A DNA stretch of 35,830 nt from CAZTTG01 sp964615935. Its GTDB lineage: Bacteria > Planctomycetota > UBA1135 > GCA-002686595. Both the position numbers and the translations under genes were made by a program. The stretch is taken from positions 1 through 35,830 of the forward strand of contig CAZTTG010000066.1 of NCBI GenBank assembly GCA_964615935.1, given 5' to 3'. Below the pieces are notes generated by a model. The model worked only from the letters and a program-made list of their open reading frames with translations, did not search any database and had not been told where the DNA came from. The stretch's first letter is position 1. Every line of letters starts with the position of its first letter. Below are positions 14,538-23,041 of the stretch, one piece after another.

Positions 14538-16643
14538 ATGAAGAGCAGGACCCTCCGATACGGCGCGCTCCTGGGCCTGGCCCTGGCGCTTCCTCCCGTC
14601 GCGCATGCACTGGCAGCCGGCTTCCTGGTGCCTGGCTGATGCCCCTCGCCTCCCGCGTCCGGGGGAGGGGGCTATTCAGGCCCGACCGGAAGCGGCGGTG
14701 GTGGAGCCACGGGTGCTCCTGCCAGTCCTGGTGGTGCCGGTCCCGCCTCTCCGGGAGGCTCGGATCCCTCACAGCCGGGCACGCCCGGAAGCGGCGGGCC
14801 CAAGACGCCCAACACGCCCTTCCCCGGCGGTCCGACGACCAATCCCTCGACCAACCCCGACGCCGCGGCCGACTGCATGGATCCCGCGCAGTGGCAGGTG
14901 TGGTGGCGCTTCAACGGCGAGGGGCTCATCGATCTGCGGCGACGCCTGGCCGCGCTGGAGGTGACCAGCGGGGACGACGACTTCTACCTCGGCCGAGGTG
15001 AGTCGGGTCAGGGCGGTCAAGCCCTGACCGAGGGCGACGTGCGCACCAAGGTCGTGCCGGCCCTGCGCGCGGTCCTGCGCGAGGGCGGAGACATGGAGAT
15101 GCTGCGCGGCGCGCTGATCGCCCTGGCGCGCATCGAGCGCAGCCTGGGCGGCGTGCCCGGCCAGCAGGTCGACGAGTTCTCCAAGCACTACCTCGCGCAG
15201 CGCCACCAGGCCTGCCGCGAGGCCGGCATCGTGGCCCTCGGAATCCGCGGGAGCCCGAGCTCGCTCGACGTCCTGTCGCAGATCCTGCTCGACAGCGAGA
15301 AGGGCCGGAAGCTGGTGGGCGCCGAGCGCGTCGGCTTCCGCGACCGCTCGCTGGCGGCCTACAGCCTGGGCCTCATGTCGATGGGAGCCGACCTGAACCT
15401 GCGCCACGAGGCGGTCGACATCCTGATCGCCGCGCTGCAGGACAACCCCACGATGCCCTACGACATCCAGGTCGCCTGCCTGATCGGCCTGGGCCTGGCT
15501 CCGCTCGAGCGCTGTGACGGCGCGGACCCGCCGCCGGGCGTGCGGCACGTGTGCCGCGGCACCCAGCTCGGCTTCCTGCTGTACTTCTACGACACCCCCG
15601 ACCAGCACACCCGCCTCAAGGCCCACTCGGCCATCCCGCTGGGACGGCTGGCCGCGGGGGCCATCCCCGAGAACCGGGCGATGGTGGTCGAGGTGCTGCT
15701 GGACGAGCTGGCCGACCGCAAGGCCCCCTACGAGATCCACCAGAGCACGGTCATCGCCCTGGGTCTGGCCGGGGACGCCGACGACGACGAGCTGGACCAG
15801 GAGATCCGCGAGGCCCTGATGAAGGCCGCCCAGCGGGGCGATCGCATCACCAAGCGCTTCGCCCTGGTCGCGCTCGGACAGGTCGGCGGCAACCCCGGCT
15901 CGGGCGAGGGCGAGGGGGCCGCGGAGGTGAAGCGCTTCCTGCTGCGCGCCCTGGCGCGCGCCAAGGCCGACGAGAAGCCCTGGGCGGCCCTGTCCCTGGG
16001 CGTGTACGCCCGCACGAGGGCGGCGCACACCCTGCCGGTCTCCGAGGAGCTCACCCAGGCCCTGACCGCCAGCCTCTCGCGCACCCGGGACCCGAACCTG
16101 ACCGCGGCCTGCTGCGTGTCGCTGGGCCTCCTGCGCGACGTCGAGGCCACCGAGCTGATCGAGAAGAAGCTGGCCAAGTCCAAGGACCCCGGGGCGCGCG
16201 GCTTCGCCGCCCTGGCCCTCGGGCTGGCCGCCTCTCCCGAGTCCGGCGAGACCCTGGCCGAGCTCCTCTACGATGCCTCAGCCGACGACGGGACCTTCAT
16301 GGCGGGGGCCATGGGCCTGCGCCTTCTGGGCTCCACCGAGGTCACCTCGGACCTGGCCACCTGGCTCGGCCAGGCCGACGGCCCCGAGCGCCGCTCCCTC
16401 CTGGCCACCGCCCTGGGGGTCGCCGGCGACCGGCGCGCGGTCGAGCCGCTGGTCGAGCTGCTGGCCGACGCGTCGAAGGACGCGATCGCCCGCGGCAGCG
16501 CGGCGCGCGCCCTGGGCGAGCTGTGCGACACCTCGCCGGCTCCGTGGAGCACCTGGATCTCCTCGGACCTGAACTACAACCTCCTGACCTCGACCCTGCT
16601 CTCCTACTCGGGCAACGGATCCGGCATCCTCGAGATGCGGTGA
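14538..16643 (+). pseudogene. HEAT-repeat protein, WWxFN family, paralogue 4, interrupted by in-frame TGA
   Basis: ATG 14538 opens a good signal peptide (MKSRTLRYGALLGLALALPP, then VAHALAAG). The frame meets a single TGA at 14637-14639. The same frame then stays open without a stop to 16643, through a Gly/Pro-rich linker (GGGGYSGPTGSGGG), VWWRFNGEGLIDL, DDDFYLGRGES, HEAT-type repeats and the terminal SGILEMR. With the TGA read through, the protein would be 701 residues, matching its siblings (682-723). The first in-frame ATG after the TGA is 14877, which would give 588 residues and no signal peptide. Explanations are a nonsense mutation, a sequencing error, or read-through. The strongly conserved downstream frame argues against an old pseudogene. 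Confidence 0.75.
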
Positions 16644-16666
16644 GACCGTTCGCCGTCGAGGCGTTC

Positions 16667-17263
16667 TCAATCGGGCGGCGCACCCTCGGGGGACGCCGCC
16701 CGAGTCGCGCCGCGGGAGAGGCCCAGGACGGCGAGCAGGATCAGGGCGATGCCGCCGATCGAGACCGCCCGCGCGCGGGCCCGGCTCTCGAGGATCGAGG
16801 CCTGCCGGGCGCGGGCGCCCTGGACCTCGTCCGCCAGGCCGTCGACGGTGGCCTCCCAGGCCGCGCGCGCGTCGGGCTCGAGGGGGAAGACCGTCAGGGC
16901 CTGCCTCATCCGCTCCAGCCAGGCGGCGGCCTCCTCCTCGCCATCGACGGCCAGGGCGCCGGCCGCGGCCTGGGAGAGCAGGTAGAGCACGCCGGCGCGG
17001 GAGGCGGGCGCCACCTCGCCGAGGTCCGAGGGAAGGCCATCGAGGACCGGGCGGGCCGCCTCCACCCCGCCCGCGTAGTCGCGGCCCCGGAAGCGGACGA
17101 AGAGCTGCGCCTGGGCGCGCAGCACCGGATCGGGCTCCTCCTCGGCCGCGACGAGGGCCTCCGCCAGGCGATCGCTCCGCGCCAGGGAGACCGCGCGATC
17201 GTAGCCCTGACCGGCGCTCGGCGCGGCGCAGAGGAGCAGGGCGAGGACCGGGGCCGCGCCCAT
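16667..17263 (-). CDS. Small exported membrane-anchored helical protein
   Basis: A protein of 198 residues starting at ATG 17263. It has an N-terminal signal (APVLALLLCAAPSAGQ), a helical TPR-like body (LARSDRLAEALVAAEEEPDPVLRAQAQLF) and a C-terminal membrane segment near 165-185 (AVSIGGIALILLAVLGL). The topology would place the body outside the cytoplasm with a membrane anchor near the end. The start overlaps the stop of the spermidine-synthase-like gene (TGATG), so translation is coupled. No family is recognised. Confidence 0.75.
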   Translation of the reverse strand: MGAAPVLALLLCAAPSAGQGYDRAVSLARSDRLAEALVAAEEEPDPVLRAQAQLFVRFRGRDYAGGVEAARPVLDGLPSDLGEVAPASRAGVLYLLSQAAAGALAVDGEEEAAAWLERMRQALTVFPLEPDARAAWEATVDGLADEVQGARARQASILESRARARAVSIGGIALILLAVLGLSRGATRAASPEGAPPD

Positions 17264-18963
17264 CACCGCCGGCCCAGCGCCAGGGAGAGCGCCTGGAGCC
17301 GCTGCATCGGGTTGCGGTCGTCGGTCAGGATGGGTCCCTCTTCCCTCCCCATCCACGCCCAGGCACCGGGCAGCTCGAGCGCGGGCAGCAGGGCGCGGCC
17401 GACCTCGCCCTCGAAGGCCCAGCCCGGGCCGAGGGGCTCGGGCGGCTCGGCTTCGCGTCGGGCGAGGAGCACGTAGTTGCGCGCGCTCGGCACGCGCAGT
17501 CCCAGCACGCGGCCATCGCCCTCGAAGGCCGCCGCCAGGGTGGCGCCCACGGCGGCGACCACCGGGTCGTCGAAGCCGAAGCCGCCCACGTTGACCGCCA
17601 GCCAGCCCCCGGGCGCCAGGCGCTCGCGGACCTCGCCGAAGAACTCCACGGTGGAGAGGTGCGCGGGGATCTCCACCTGGGCTGCATAGGCGTCGAGCAC
17701 CGCCAGGTCGAAGGGCGCCTCGCCGGCCAGGGCGCGCAGGGCGGCGCGGCCGTCCAGGCCCGAGCCGACCCGGACGGTCGGCCCCTCGTCGGGAAGCTCG
17801 CACCACTTCCGGCCCAGGGCCACCACCTCGGGGTCGATCTCCAGTCCCACCAGCTCGGGTGCGCAGCCGGCCGGGCTGGCGCCCTGGATCACCCGAAAGG
17901 CGGTGCCCGCACCCAGCCCGATGGCCAGGACCCTCCAGGGACCGTCGGCGCCCGACCACCAGGCGGGCAGGGCGAAGAGGTCGTAGTAGTAGCCCTCTCC
18001 GAGCAGGCCCGGCTCGGGCCGCCACACGGACTGGAAGGAGTCGAGCCCCTCGTTCACCTGGAGCTGCCTCAGGATCCCCCCGCCGTCCGAGGTCTCCACC
18101 ACGCGGATCGACTGGTAGGCGGACTCGCGTGCTCGCAGGAGGCTCACGCCATCCGGCATCCTCGGCTGGACCCTGGGCAGATCCAGCGCCGAGACGATGG
18201 TCTGCGCCACCCCTGCTGGGGCGCCCAGGCGCAAGACGAACCGGCCGATGTCATCGTTCCACGGCCACAGCCACGGGACCAGGATCAGGACGGCCCCGGG
18301 TCCTGCCGCCAGCCAGCGTCCCCGGCGGATCGCGAAGGCCAGCGCGATCCCCAATCCTCCGAGCAGGAGACCCGTACCGGCGAAGGTCGCCTGCAATCCA
18401 CCGATCGGGATGAGGACGTGCGTCGTGGCGAAGGTCCCGACCAGGCTGCCCACCGTGGACGCGGCCAGCACCCGCCCGCCCGCGGCTCCCGCGCAGCTCC
18501 CCGTTCGCCTCTGGAGGAGCTCCACCCCGAGGGGCCCGACGCAGCCCAGGAAGACCGCCGGGGGCAGGAACAGGAGCAGGGTCGAGGCCAGGCTCCCCCA
18601 CCCGAAGACCCGGGCCGAGTCGTGCAGGCTCAGGTTCTCGGGCAGGAACTGCTCACAGACGAGGGCGGCGAAGCGCGGCAGCCAGGCGGTGAAGAGGCCC
18701 GCCAGGAGCAGGACCGCGGCGAAGGAGCCGCCGGCGCGGGCCCCCCTGGCCAGGCGCCCTCCCACCAGGTAGCCCAGGGCCAGGGCCAGGAGGATGACGC
18801 CGATGACGTTGGTCCACACCCCGGCGCTGGCGCCGAACCAGGGCGCCAGGAGGCGCACCGCGGCCAGCTCGACGATCATCGTGCCGGCCCCCGCGAGGGC
18901 GATCACCAGGAGCAGGACGGCCGGTCGGGGGGCGGGCGAGGGCACGGATCGAGGTGGCGCCAC
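17263..18963 (-). CDS. Membrane-fused spermidine-synthase-like protein
   Basis: A protein of 566 residues beginning at GTG 18963. Residues 15-235 are several hydrophobic membrane helices, as in fused MFS/spermidine-synthase proteins. The soluble part has ESAYQSIRVVE (280-290), the nucleotide-binding loop GLGAGTAF (349-356), an acidic strand end GLEIDPEVV (373-381), VLDAYAAQVEIPAHLST (422-438) and a late DDRNPMQR. These are the polyamine-synthase-family motifs that bind decarboxylated S-adenosylmethionine or a related donor. The acceptor used by membrane-fused members is usually unknown, so polyamine synthesis should not be assumed. It is 15 bases downstream of the hydrolase-like gene and coupled to the next gene. 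Confidence 0.87.
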   Translation of the reverse strand: MAPPRSVPSPAPRPAVLLLVIALAGAGTMIVELAAVRLLAPWFGASAGVWTNVIGVILLALALGYLVGGRLARGARAGGSFAAVLLLAGLFTAWLPRFAALVCEQFLPENLSLHDSARVFGWGSLASTLLLFLPPAVFLGCVGPLGVELLQRRTGSCAGAAGGRVLAASTVGSLVGTFATTHVLIPIGGLQATFAGTGLLLGGLGIALAFAIRRGRWLAAGPGAVLILVPWLWPWNDDIGRFVLRLGAPAGVAQTIVSALDLPRVQPRMPDGVSLLRARESAYQSIRVVETSDGGGILRQLQVNEGLDSFQSVWRPEPGLLGEGYYYDLFALPAWWSGADGPWRVLAIGLGAGTAFRVIQGASPAGCAPELVGLEIDPEVVALGRKWCELPDEGPTVRVGSGLDGRAALRALAGEAPFDLAVLDAYAAQVEIPAHLSTVEFFGEVRERLAPGGWLAVNVGGFGFDDPVVAAVGATLAAAFEGDGRVLGLRVPSARNYVLLARREAEPPEPLGPGWAFEGEVGRALLPALELPGAWAWMGREEGPILTDDRNPMQRLQALSLALGRR

Positions 18964-18978
18964 TTCGCCCGGCGCGGG

Positions 18979-20319
18979 CTACTGGTCGCCCTCCTGCTCG
19001 GGGATGTCGAAGCCCTGCAGGGCGACGTAGAAGCGCCCCGGATCATTGGTGCCGCGGTAGCACAGGTCCAGGGCGGTCTGGAGGTTGCGCCGGATGGTGT
19101 ACTCCGCGGAGGCCCCGTTGAGGGAGATCGTGATCGGTCGGTTGAGGTCGACCAGCTGGTCGCTGAAGTACAGCGTCACCCGGTCGATCGAGACCGCGCT
19201 CACGGTGACGGTGTTCGACTCGCGGTCGATGCGGGCGTCGATGCGCGCCCCGGGGACCGGCTCGACCGAGGGGACCTGGAGCCAGTAGGCCTTGTTGGGC
19301 ACCGGGATGCCCGGCACCAGGGAGACCTCCAGCGGGTTGGCGATGCGCGGCGTCTCCTGGATCCACGCCCAGACGTCGGCCTCGGTGCCGTCGGGCTTGA
19401 GGGTGCAGTTGCCGAAGCCCGCCTCCTCGCAGACCTTGTGGAAGTCGGTGGCCTGTTTGCCGGCCCCGCAGAAGAAGGTCGGCAGGTTGCGGAAGTTGTC
19501 GGGCGGGGTCTCGCCGGCGTCCCCCGTGCGCCCCACCACGCCGGCGAAGAGGTGCGGATAGCGGGAGGCGATGGCGACCGCCGCGGCCACGCCCCGGCCC
19601 TTGCCGCACAGATAGGTGCGGTCGAAGTCCATGGCGTACTTCTCGCGGATCTCCTTCAGGGTCATCATTACGTAGACCACGCCCCCGGGCGCGCCGTCCA
19701 GCGTCAGCTCGCTCCAGGCGGCCTGGTCCTCGGGCATGTCGATCGCGACCAGGATCGCGTCCGTGCGCAGCTCGGCGGTGCGGTTCAGCCAGTCCTCGGT
19801 CAGGTGCTGGCCGGCGTCCTGGTTCTTGCCTCCCTCCATTCCGGGGATGCACAGCAGCACCGGATAGGGCCCGGCCTTGGCCTTGTACTTGGACGGCGCG
19901 TGTACCGCGTAGGTCGCCTTGATCTCCTTGCGGTTGTACACGGTCTCCCACTCGTACTCCTTGACCTCGCCGCCCTTGATCTTGCGCTCGGCCTTGACGT
20001 AGTCGGTGGCGAAGTACAGGACGCGGCCCAGGTCGGCCGACAGGGCCAGCCCCTCCTGCTCCGCATTGCCGTCCTTCCCGGCGCGCTTCTTCCCGTGCTT
20101 CACCAGCTCCTTGCGGAACTTGTCGGTGGCCTCCGGGATCTTGGTCTCGTCGGCGCGCGCCTCCAGGTAGTCGGAGAGCTTGCGGGCCAGGGCCTTGTGG
20201 TCCTTCTCCCTGAGGATCTCCTGGGGCGGGCCGAGGGAGGCGGAGGCCAGGGCCGCGCTGGCGGCGGCGGCGCTCGCGAAAAGGACGGATCCGAGCAGGG
20301 CTAGCTTCGACACGCTCAC
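18979..20319 (-). CDS. Exported alpha/beta-hydrolase-like protein lacking the catalytic Ser
   Basis: A protein of 446 residues starting at GTG 20319, supported by GGAG seven bases upstream. It has a signal peptide (ALLGSVLFASAAAASAA), a charged helical region (30-90), then an esterase or poly(3-hydroxybutyrate)-depolymerase-like domain with PYPVLLCIPGMEGG (151-164). The nucleophile elbow, normally GxSxG, reads GKGRG (239-243), so the Ser is absent. The last 120 residues form a beta-type domain (VNTVTVSAVSIDRVTLYFS-like, LNRPITISLNG). Catalysis is unlikely; binding of a polymer or protein is more plausible. It sits in the minus-strand gene run with purM and the spermidine-synthase-like gene. 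Confidence 0.8.
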   Translation of the reverse strand: MSVSKLALLGSVLFASAAAASAALASASLGPPQEILREKDHKALARKLSDYLEARADETKIPEATDKFRKELVKHGKKRAGKDGNAEQEGLALSADLGRVLYFATDYVKAERKIKGGEVKEYEWETVYNRKEIKATYAVHAPSKYKAKAGPYPVLLCIPGMEGGKNQDAGQHLTEDWLNRTAELRTDAILVAIDMPEDQAAWSELTLDGAPGGVVYVMMTLKEIREKYAMDFDRTYLCGKGRGVAAAVAIASRYPHLFAGVVGRTGDAGETPPDNFRNLPTFFCGAGKQATDFHKVCEEAGFGNCTLKPDGTEADVWAWIQETPRIANPLEVSLVPGIPVPNKAYWLQVPSVEPVPGARIDARIDRESNTVTVSAVSIDRVTLYFSDQLVDLNRPITISLNGASAEYTIRRNLQTALDLCYRGTNDPGRFYVALQGFDIPEQEGDQ

Positions 20320-20356
20320 AGTAGTTCTCCGCGACCTTCGGGTTGCAGGGTGGGGC

Positions 20357-21256
20357 TCAGTAGCTTGTCGCCGGGGCTCCCCTCGGTCCAGCCCGAGGCG
20401 GCAGGAGGGTGAGCCCCCAGCCTCGGCGGGCCCAGGGAAGGACAGGACGGGCGCCGAGGGCTGCCCGGAAGCCGGCCCGGGCGCGCTCGGACCGGCCGGC
20501 GGCCAGATCCAGCCTTGCAAGGACCGTTCCCGCGTCGTCGGATCCGCGGATCAGGGCGCGGGCCAGGTAGCCCCGGCCGGCCCGCTCGCGCCCCGCCCCC
20601 AGGGCCGAGATGCCGCGCTGGCTCCAGAGGGCGGCGGGGCTCTCCTCGCGCTCGATCTGGGCCTCCAGGACCGCGTCGGCCTCGTCGTACTCCCCCGCCC
20701 GGGTCAGGCTCAGGGCGAGGCTCAGGGCGCTCCAGGAGGCCCTGGAGTCGCGGTGGACGGGCCTTCCGATGCCCAGCGCCTCGTCGAACCGCAGGCCCTG
20801 GGCGGCCTCCAGCCAGCCCTCCCAGGCGAGCTGGAGCCGGGCTCCGGCCAGGGCGTGGGCGCCCTCGGGCTCCCCGGCGAGGGGCTCCAGGGCCCTCGCC
20901 AGGGCCCTCCCGCGGTCGGGGCCCGCGGGCAGTAGCCTGGCGGCCAGCCAGGAGGCCTCCGGATCCCACGGCCAGGGATCCCCCGGGTCGGGCGGGTCGA
21001 GACCCGCGGGCCTGTCCTCCAGCAGGGACAGGGCGACCTCGAGGAGCGTCCTCTCGGGGCACTCCGGGGCGCCGCTTTCCAGGGCGCGCAGGGACTCGAT
21101 CTCGGCCCGGCGCTCGGGCGCGCCGACGGGCAGGGCCAGGGCCGCCTCCACGCGCTTCCAGGCCCCGTCCCAGTCCACGGGCAGCTCCTGGGCCGCAGCG
21201 GACAGGGGGACCGCCAGGGCGAGGGCGGCCAGGAGCCGGCCTCTCAGCCGCCCCAT
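20357..21256 (-). CDS. Exported TPR-like protein
   Basis: A protein of 299 residues from ATG 21256, with a signal peptide (LLAALALAVPLSAAAQ). The body consists of Ala/Leu/Arg-rich paired helices typical of TPR solenoids (SLALSLTRAGEYDEADAVLE, ARLDLAAGRSERARAGFRAA). It is probably a secreted or periplasmic protein-interaction module. The start overlaps the end of the NUDIX-PurM gene by 13 bases, so the two are likely co-expressed although no functional link is obvious. Confidence 0.8.
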   Translation of the reverse strand: MGRLRGRLLAALALAVPLSAAAQELPVDWDGAWKRVEAALALPVGAPERRAEIESLRALESGAPECPERTLLEVALSLLEDRPAGLDPPDPGDPWPWDPEASWLAARLLPAGPDRGRALARALEPLAGEPEGAHALAGARLQLAWEGWLEAAQGLRFDEALGIGRPVHRDSRASWSALSLALSLTRAGEYDEADAVLEAQIEREESPAALWSQRGISALGAGRERAGRGYLARALIRGSDDAGTVLARLDLAAGRSERARAGFRAALGARPVLPWARRGWGLTLLPPRAGPRGAPATSY

Positions 21257-22935
21257 CGCACCCTCCCCTCGCCCGCGACCACCTCCCCGATGGCGAAGAC
21301 CTCCTCGCCCGAGCCCCGCAGGCTGCGCTCCACCCCGGCGACCTCCTGCGGATCGACGATCAGCACCATGCCGATGCCCATGTTGAATGTGCGGTGCCGC
21401 TCCTCCTCGGCGATGCCACCCGCCTCGCACAGCCACCGGAGCACCGGCGGCACCGGCCAGCTCCCCGGCCGCAAGACCGCGTCGCAGCCGCCCAGGACCC
21501 GCGGCAGGTTGTCCCGCAGCCCACCCCCGGTGATGTGCGCCATGGCGGCCAGGCGGCCCTCCTGGACCAGGGGCCAGAGGGGTCCGAGATAGGAGCGGTG
21601 GGGCGCCAGCAGCGCCTCCCCCACCGAGGCCCCCTCCAGCTCGGGCGGGCGGTCGTCCACCTCGAGGCCGAGGACCTCGAAGGCGATCTTGCGCGCCAGC
21701 GAGTAGCCGTTGGTGTGCAGCCCCGAGGAGGCCAGCCCCAGGAGCACCTGGCCCGGTCGCACGCGGCTGCCGTCCAGCAGCGCGTCGGGGCGCACCGCGC
21801 CCACGATGAAGCCCACCAGGTCGAAGTCGTCGAGGGCGTAGGTCCCCGGCATCTCGGCGGTCTCGCCGCCGAGCAGCGCCAGCCCGTTGTCGGCGCAGGC
21901 CTCGGCGCAGCCGCGGATCAGCTCGGAGACCACCGCGGGGTCCATCTTCCCGACGCCGACGTAGTCCATGAAGAACAGCGGGCGCGCCCCCTGCACCAGG
22001 ATGTCGTCGATGCAGTGGTGGACCAGGTCCCGCCCGACCGTGTGGTAGACGCCCGCGCGCCGCGCGATCTCGAGCTTGGTGCCGACCCCGTCGGCGCTGG
22101 CCACCAGGAGGTCTCCCCCCGCCTCGACCAGGGCGGGATCGAAGAGGCCGCCGAAGAGCCCCACGTCGCTCTTCACCCCGGCGGTGAACGTGCGTCGGAT
22201 GGCGCCTTTTACCCGATCCATGGCCGCGTCAGCGGCGTCGATGTCCACCCCCGCGTCGCGGTAGGTCATGGAGGACGAGCCGCCGGCCGGCGACGCGGGC
22301 CTCGACCCGGCCCGCGTTGCGGGCCTCGACACCGGAGGGCGGACGGCGGACTCCCGCAGGCCCCTGACCAGGGGGTGGTCTCGCAGGGGCTCGAGCACGT
22401 TCTCCCGGTTGCCGAAGGCGATGTCCTCGGGAAGCTCGTCCAGGTCGAACCAGCAGGCCTCGGTGGTCTCGCTCCCCGGCCGGAGCTCGCCGGCGCGAGC
22501 GCGGAAGAGGTACACGACCACGGTGGCCGGCCGGCGCGGATCGTCGGGCACGAAGATCACGTCCAGGAGCTCGACCAGCTCCACCTCGGCGCCGGACTCC
22601 TCGCGCACCTCCCGCACCGCGGCCTGCAGGGCGTCCTCGTCGATGTCTTGATAGCCGGCGGGGATCCCCCAGGAGCCGCGGTGGGGCCGGATTCCGCGCC
22701 GGACCATGAGGACCCGTCCGGCGTCGTCCACCACCACCCCGGCGGCCGCGGTGGCCGGGTTGTGGTACAGCACGAAGGGGCAGTCAGGGCAGCGCTGGTG
22801 CTCGCGCCCCTCGATCTCGGCCGTGATCAGCGGGGTCGCGCACAGGGGGCAGTACTTGGCGGGTCGGTTCCACACGGCTGGTGCTCGCGCCCGGGCGGCT
22901 CGACTGCGGGCCGGCGCCGGGGCGCGGCCTGCCAT
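21244..22935 (-). CDS. purM: NUDIX hydrolase fused to AIR synthetase (PurM)
   Basis: A single open frame of 563 residues. Residues 29-52 form a zinc ribbon (CPLC then CPDC). Residues 60-190 are a NUDIX domain with an intact box starting at Gly94 (GYQDIDE, then REVREESG). After a Pro/Arg/Ser linker, residues 223-563 are a complete phosphoribosylformylglycinamidine cyclo-ligase with ADGVGTKL, GGETAEMPG, HTNGYSLAR and HITGGGL. PurM closes the imidazole ring in purine synthesis using ATP. An ATG at 22269 could start PurM alone, but no Shine-Dalgarno precedes it, so I read a fusion. The start ATG 22935 is preferred; a GTG lies three codons upstream. It begins the minus-strand run. Confidence 0.9.
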   Translation of the reverse strand: MAGRAPAPARSRAARARAPAVWNRPAKYCPLCATPLITAEIEGREHQRCPDCPFVLYHNPATAAAGVVVDDAGRVLMVRRGIRPHRGSWGIPAGYQDIDEDALQAAVREVREESGAEVELVELLDVIFVPDDPRRPATVVVYLFRARAGELRPGSETTEACWFDLDELPEDIAFGNRENVLEPLRDHPLVRGLRESAVRPPVSRPATRAGSRPASPAGGSSSMTYRDAGVDIDAADAAMDRVKGAIRRTFTAGVKSDVGLFGGLFDPALVEAGGDLLVASADGVGTKLEIARRAGVYHTVGRDLVHHCIDDILVQGARPLFFMDYVGVGKMDPAVVSELIRGCAEACADNGLALLGGETAEMPGTYALDDFDLVGFIVGAVRPDALLDGSRVRPGQVLLGLASSGLHTNGYSLARKIAFEVLGLEVDDRPPELEGASVGEALLAPHRSYLGPLWPLVQEGRLAAMAHITGGGLRDNLPRVLGGCDAVLRPGSWPVPPVLRWLCEAGGIAEEERHRTFNMGIGMVLIVDPQEVAGVERSLRGSGEEVFAIGEVVAGEGRVRWGG

Positions 22936-23041
22936 TCCACACACCCATGCGATGGCCTAAACTTACGCATCCATCCGGCCGAGGGCAATGCCGACGGGCC
23001 CCCCCGCGCGGCGCATCGGGCCGGATCCCGCCCCTCGGCTC

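Noticed and set aside
14877..16643. Treating paralogue 4 as a complete gene starting at ATG 14877
   Set aside because: The same frame continues upstream through a linker and a signal peptide with only one stop. The shorter form would lack the export signal shared by all siblings.
16671..16703. Terminator hairpin for HEAT paralogue 4 (TCGGGCGGCG/CGCCGCCCGA)
   Set aside because: It lies inside the opposite-strand coding region and has a 13-base loop and no T-run; it may be incidental to GC-rich coding.
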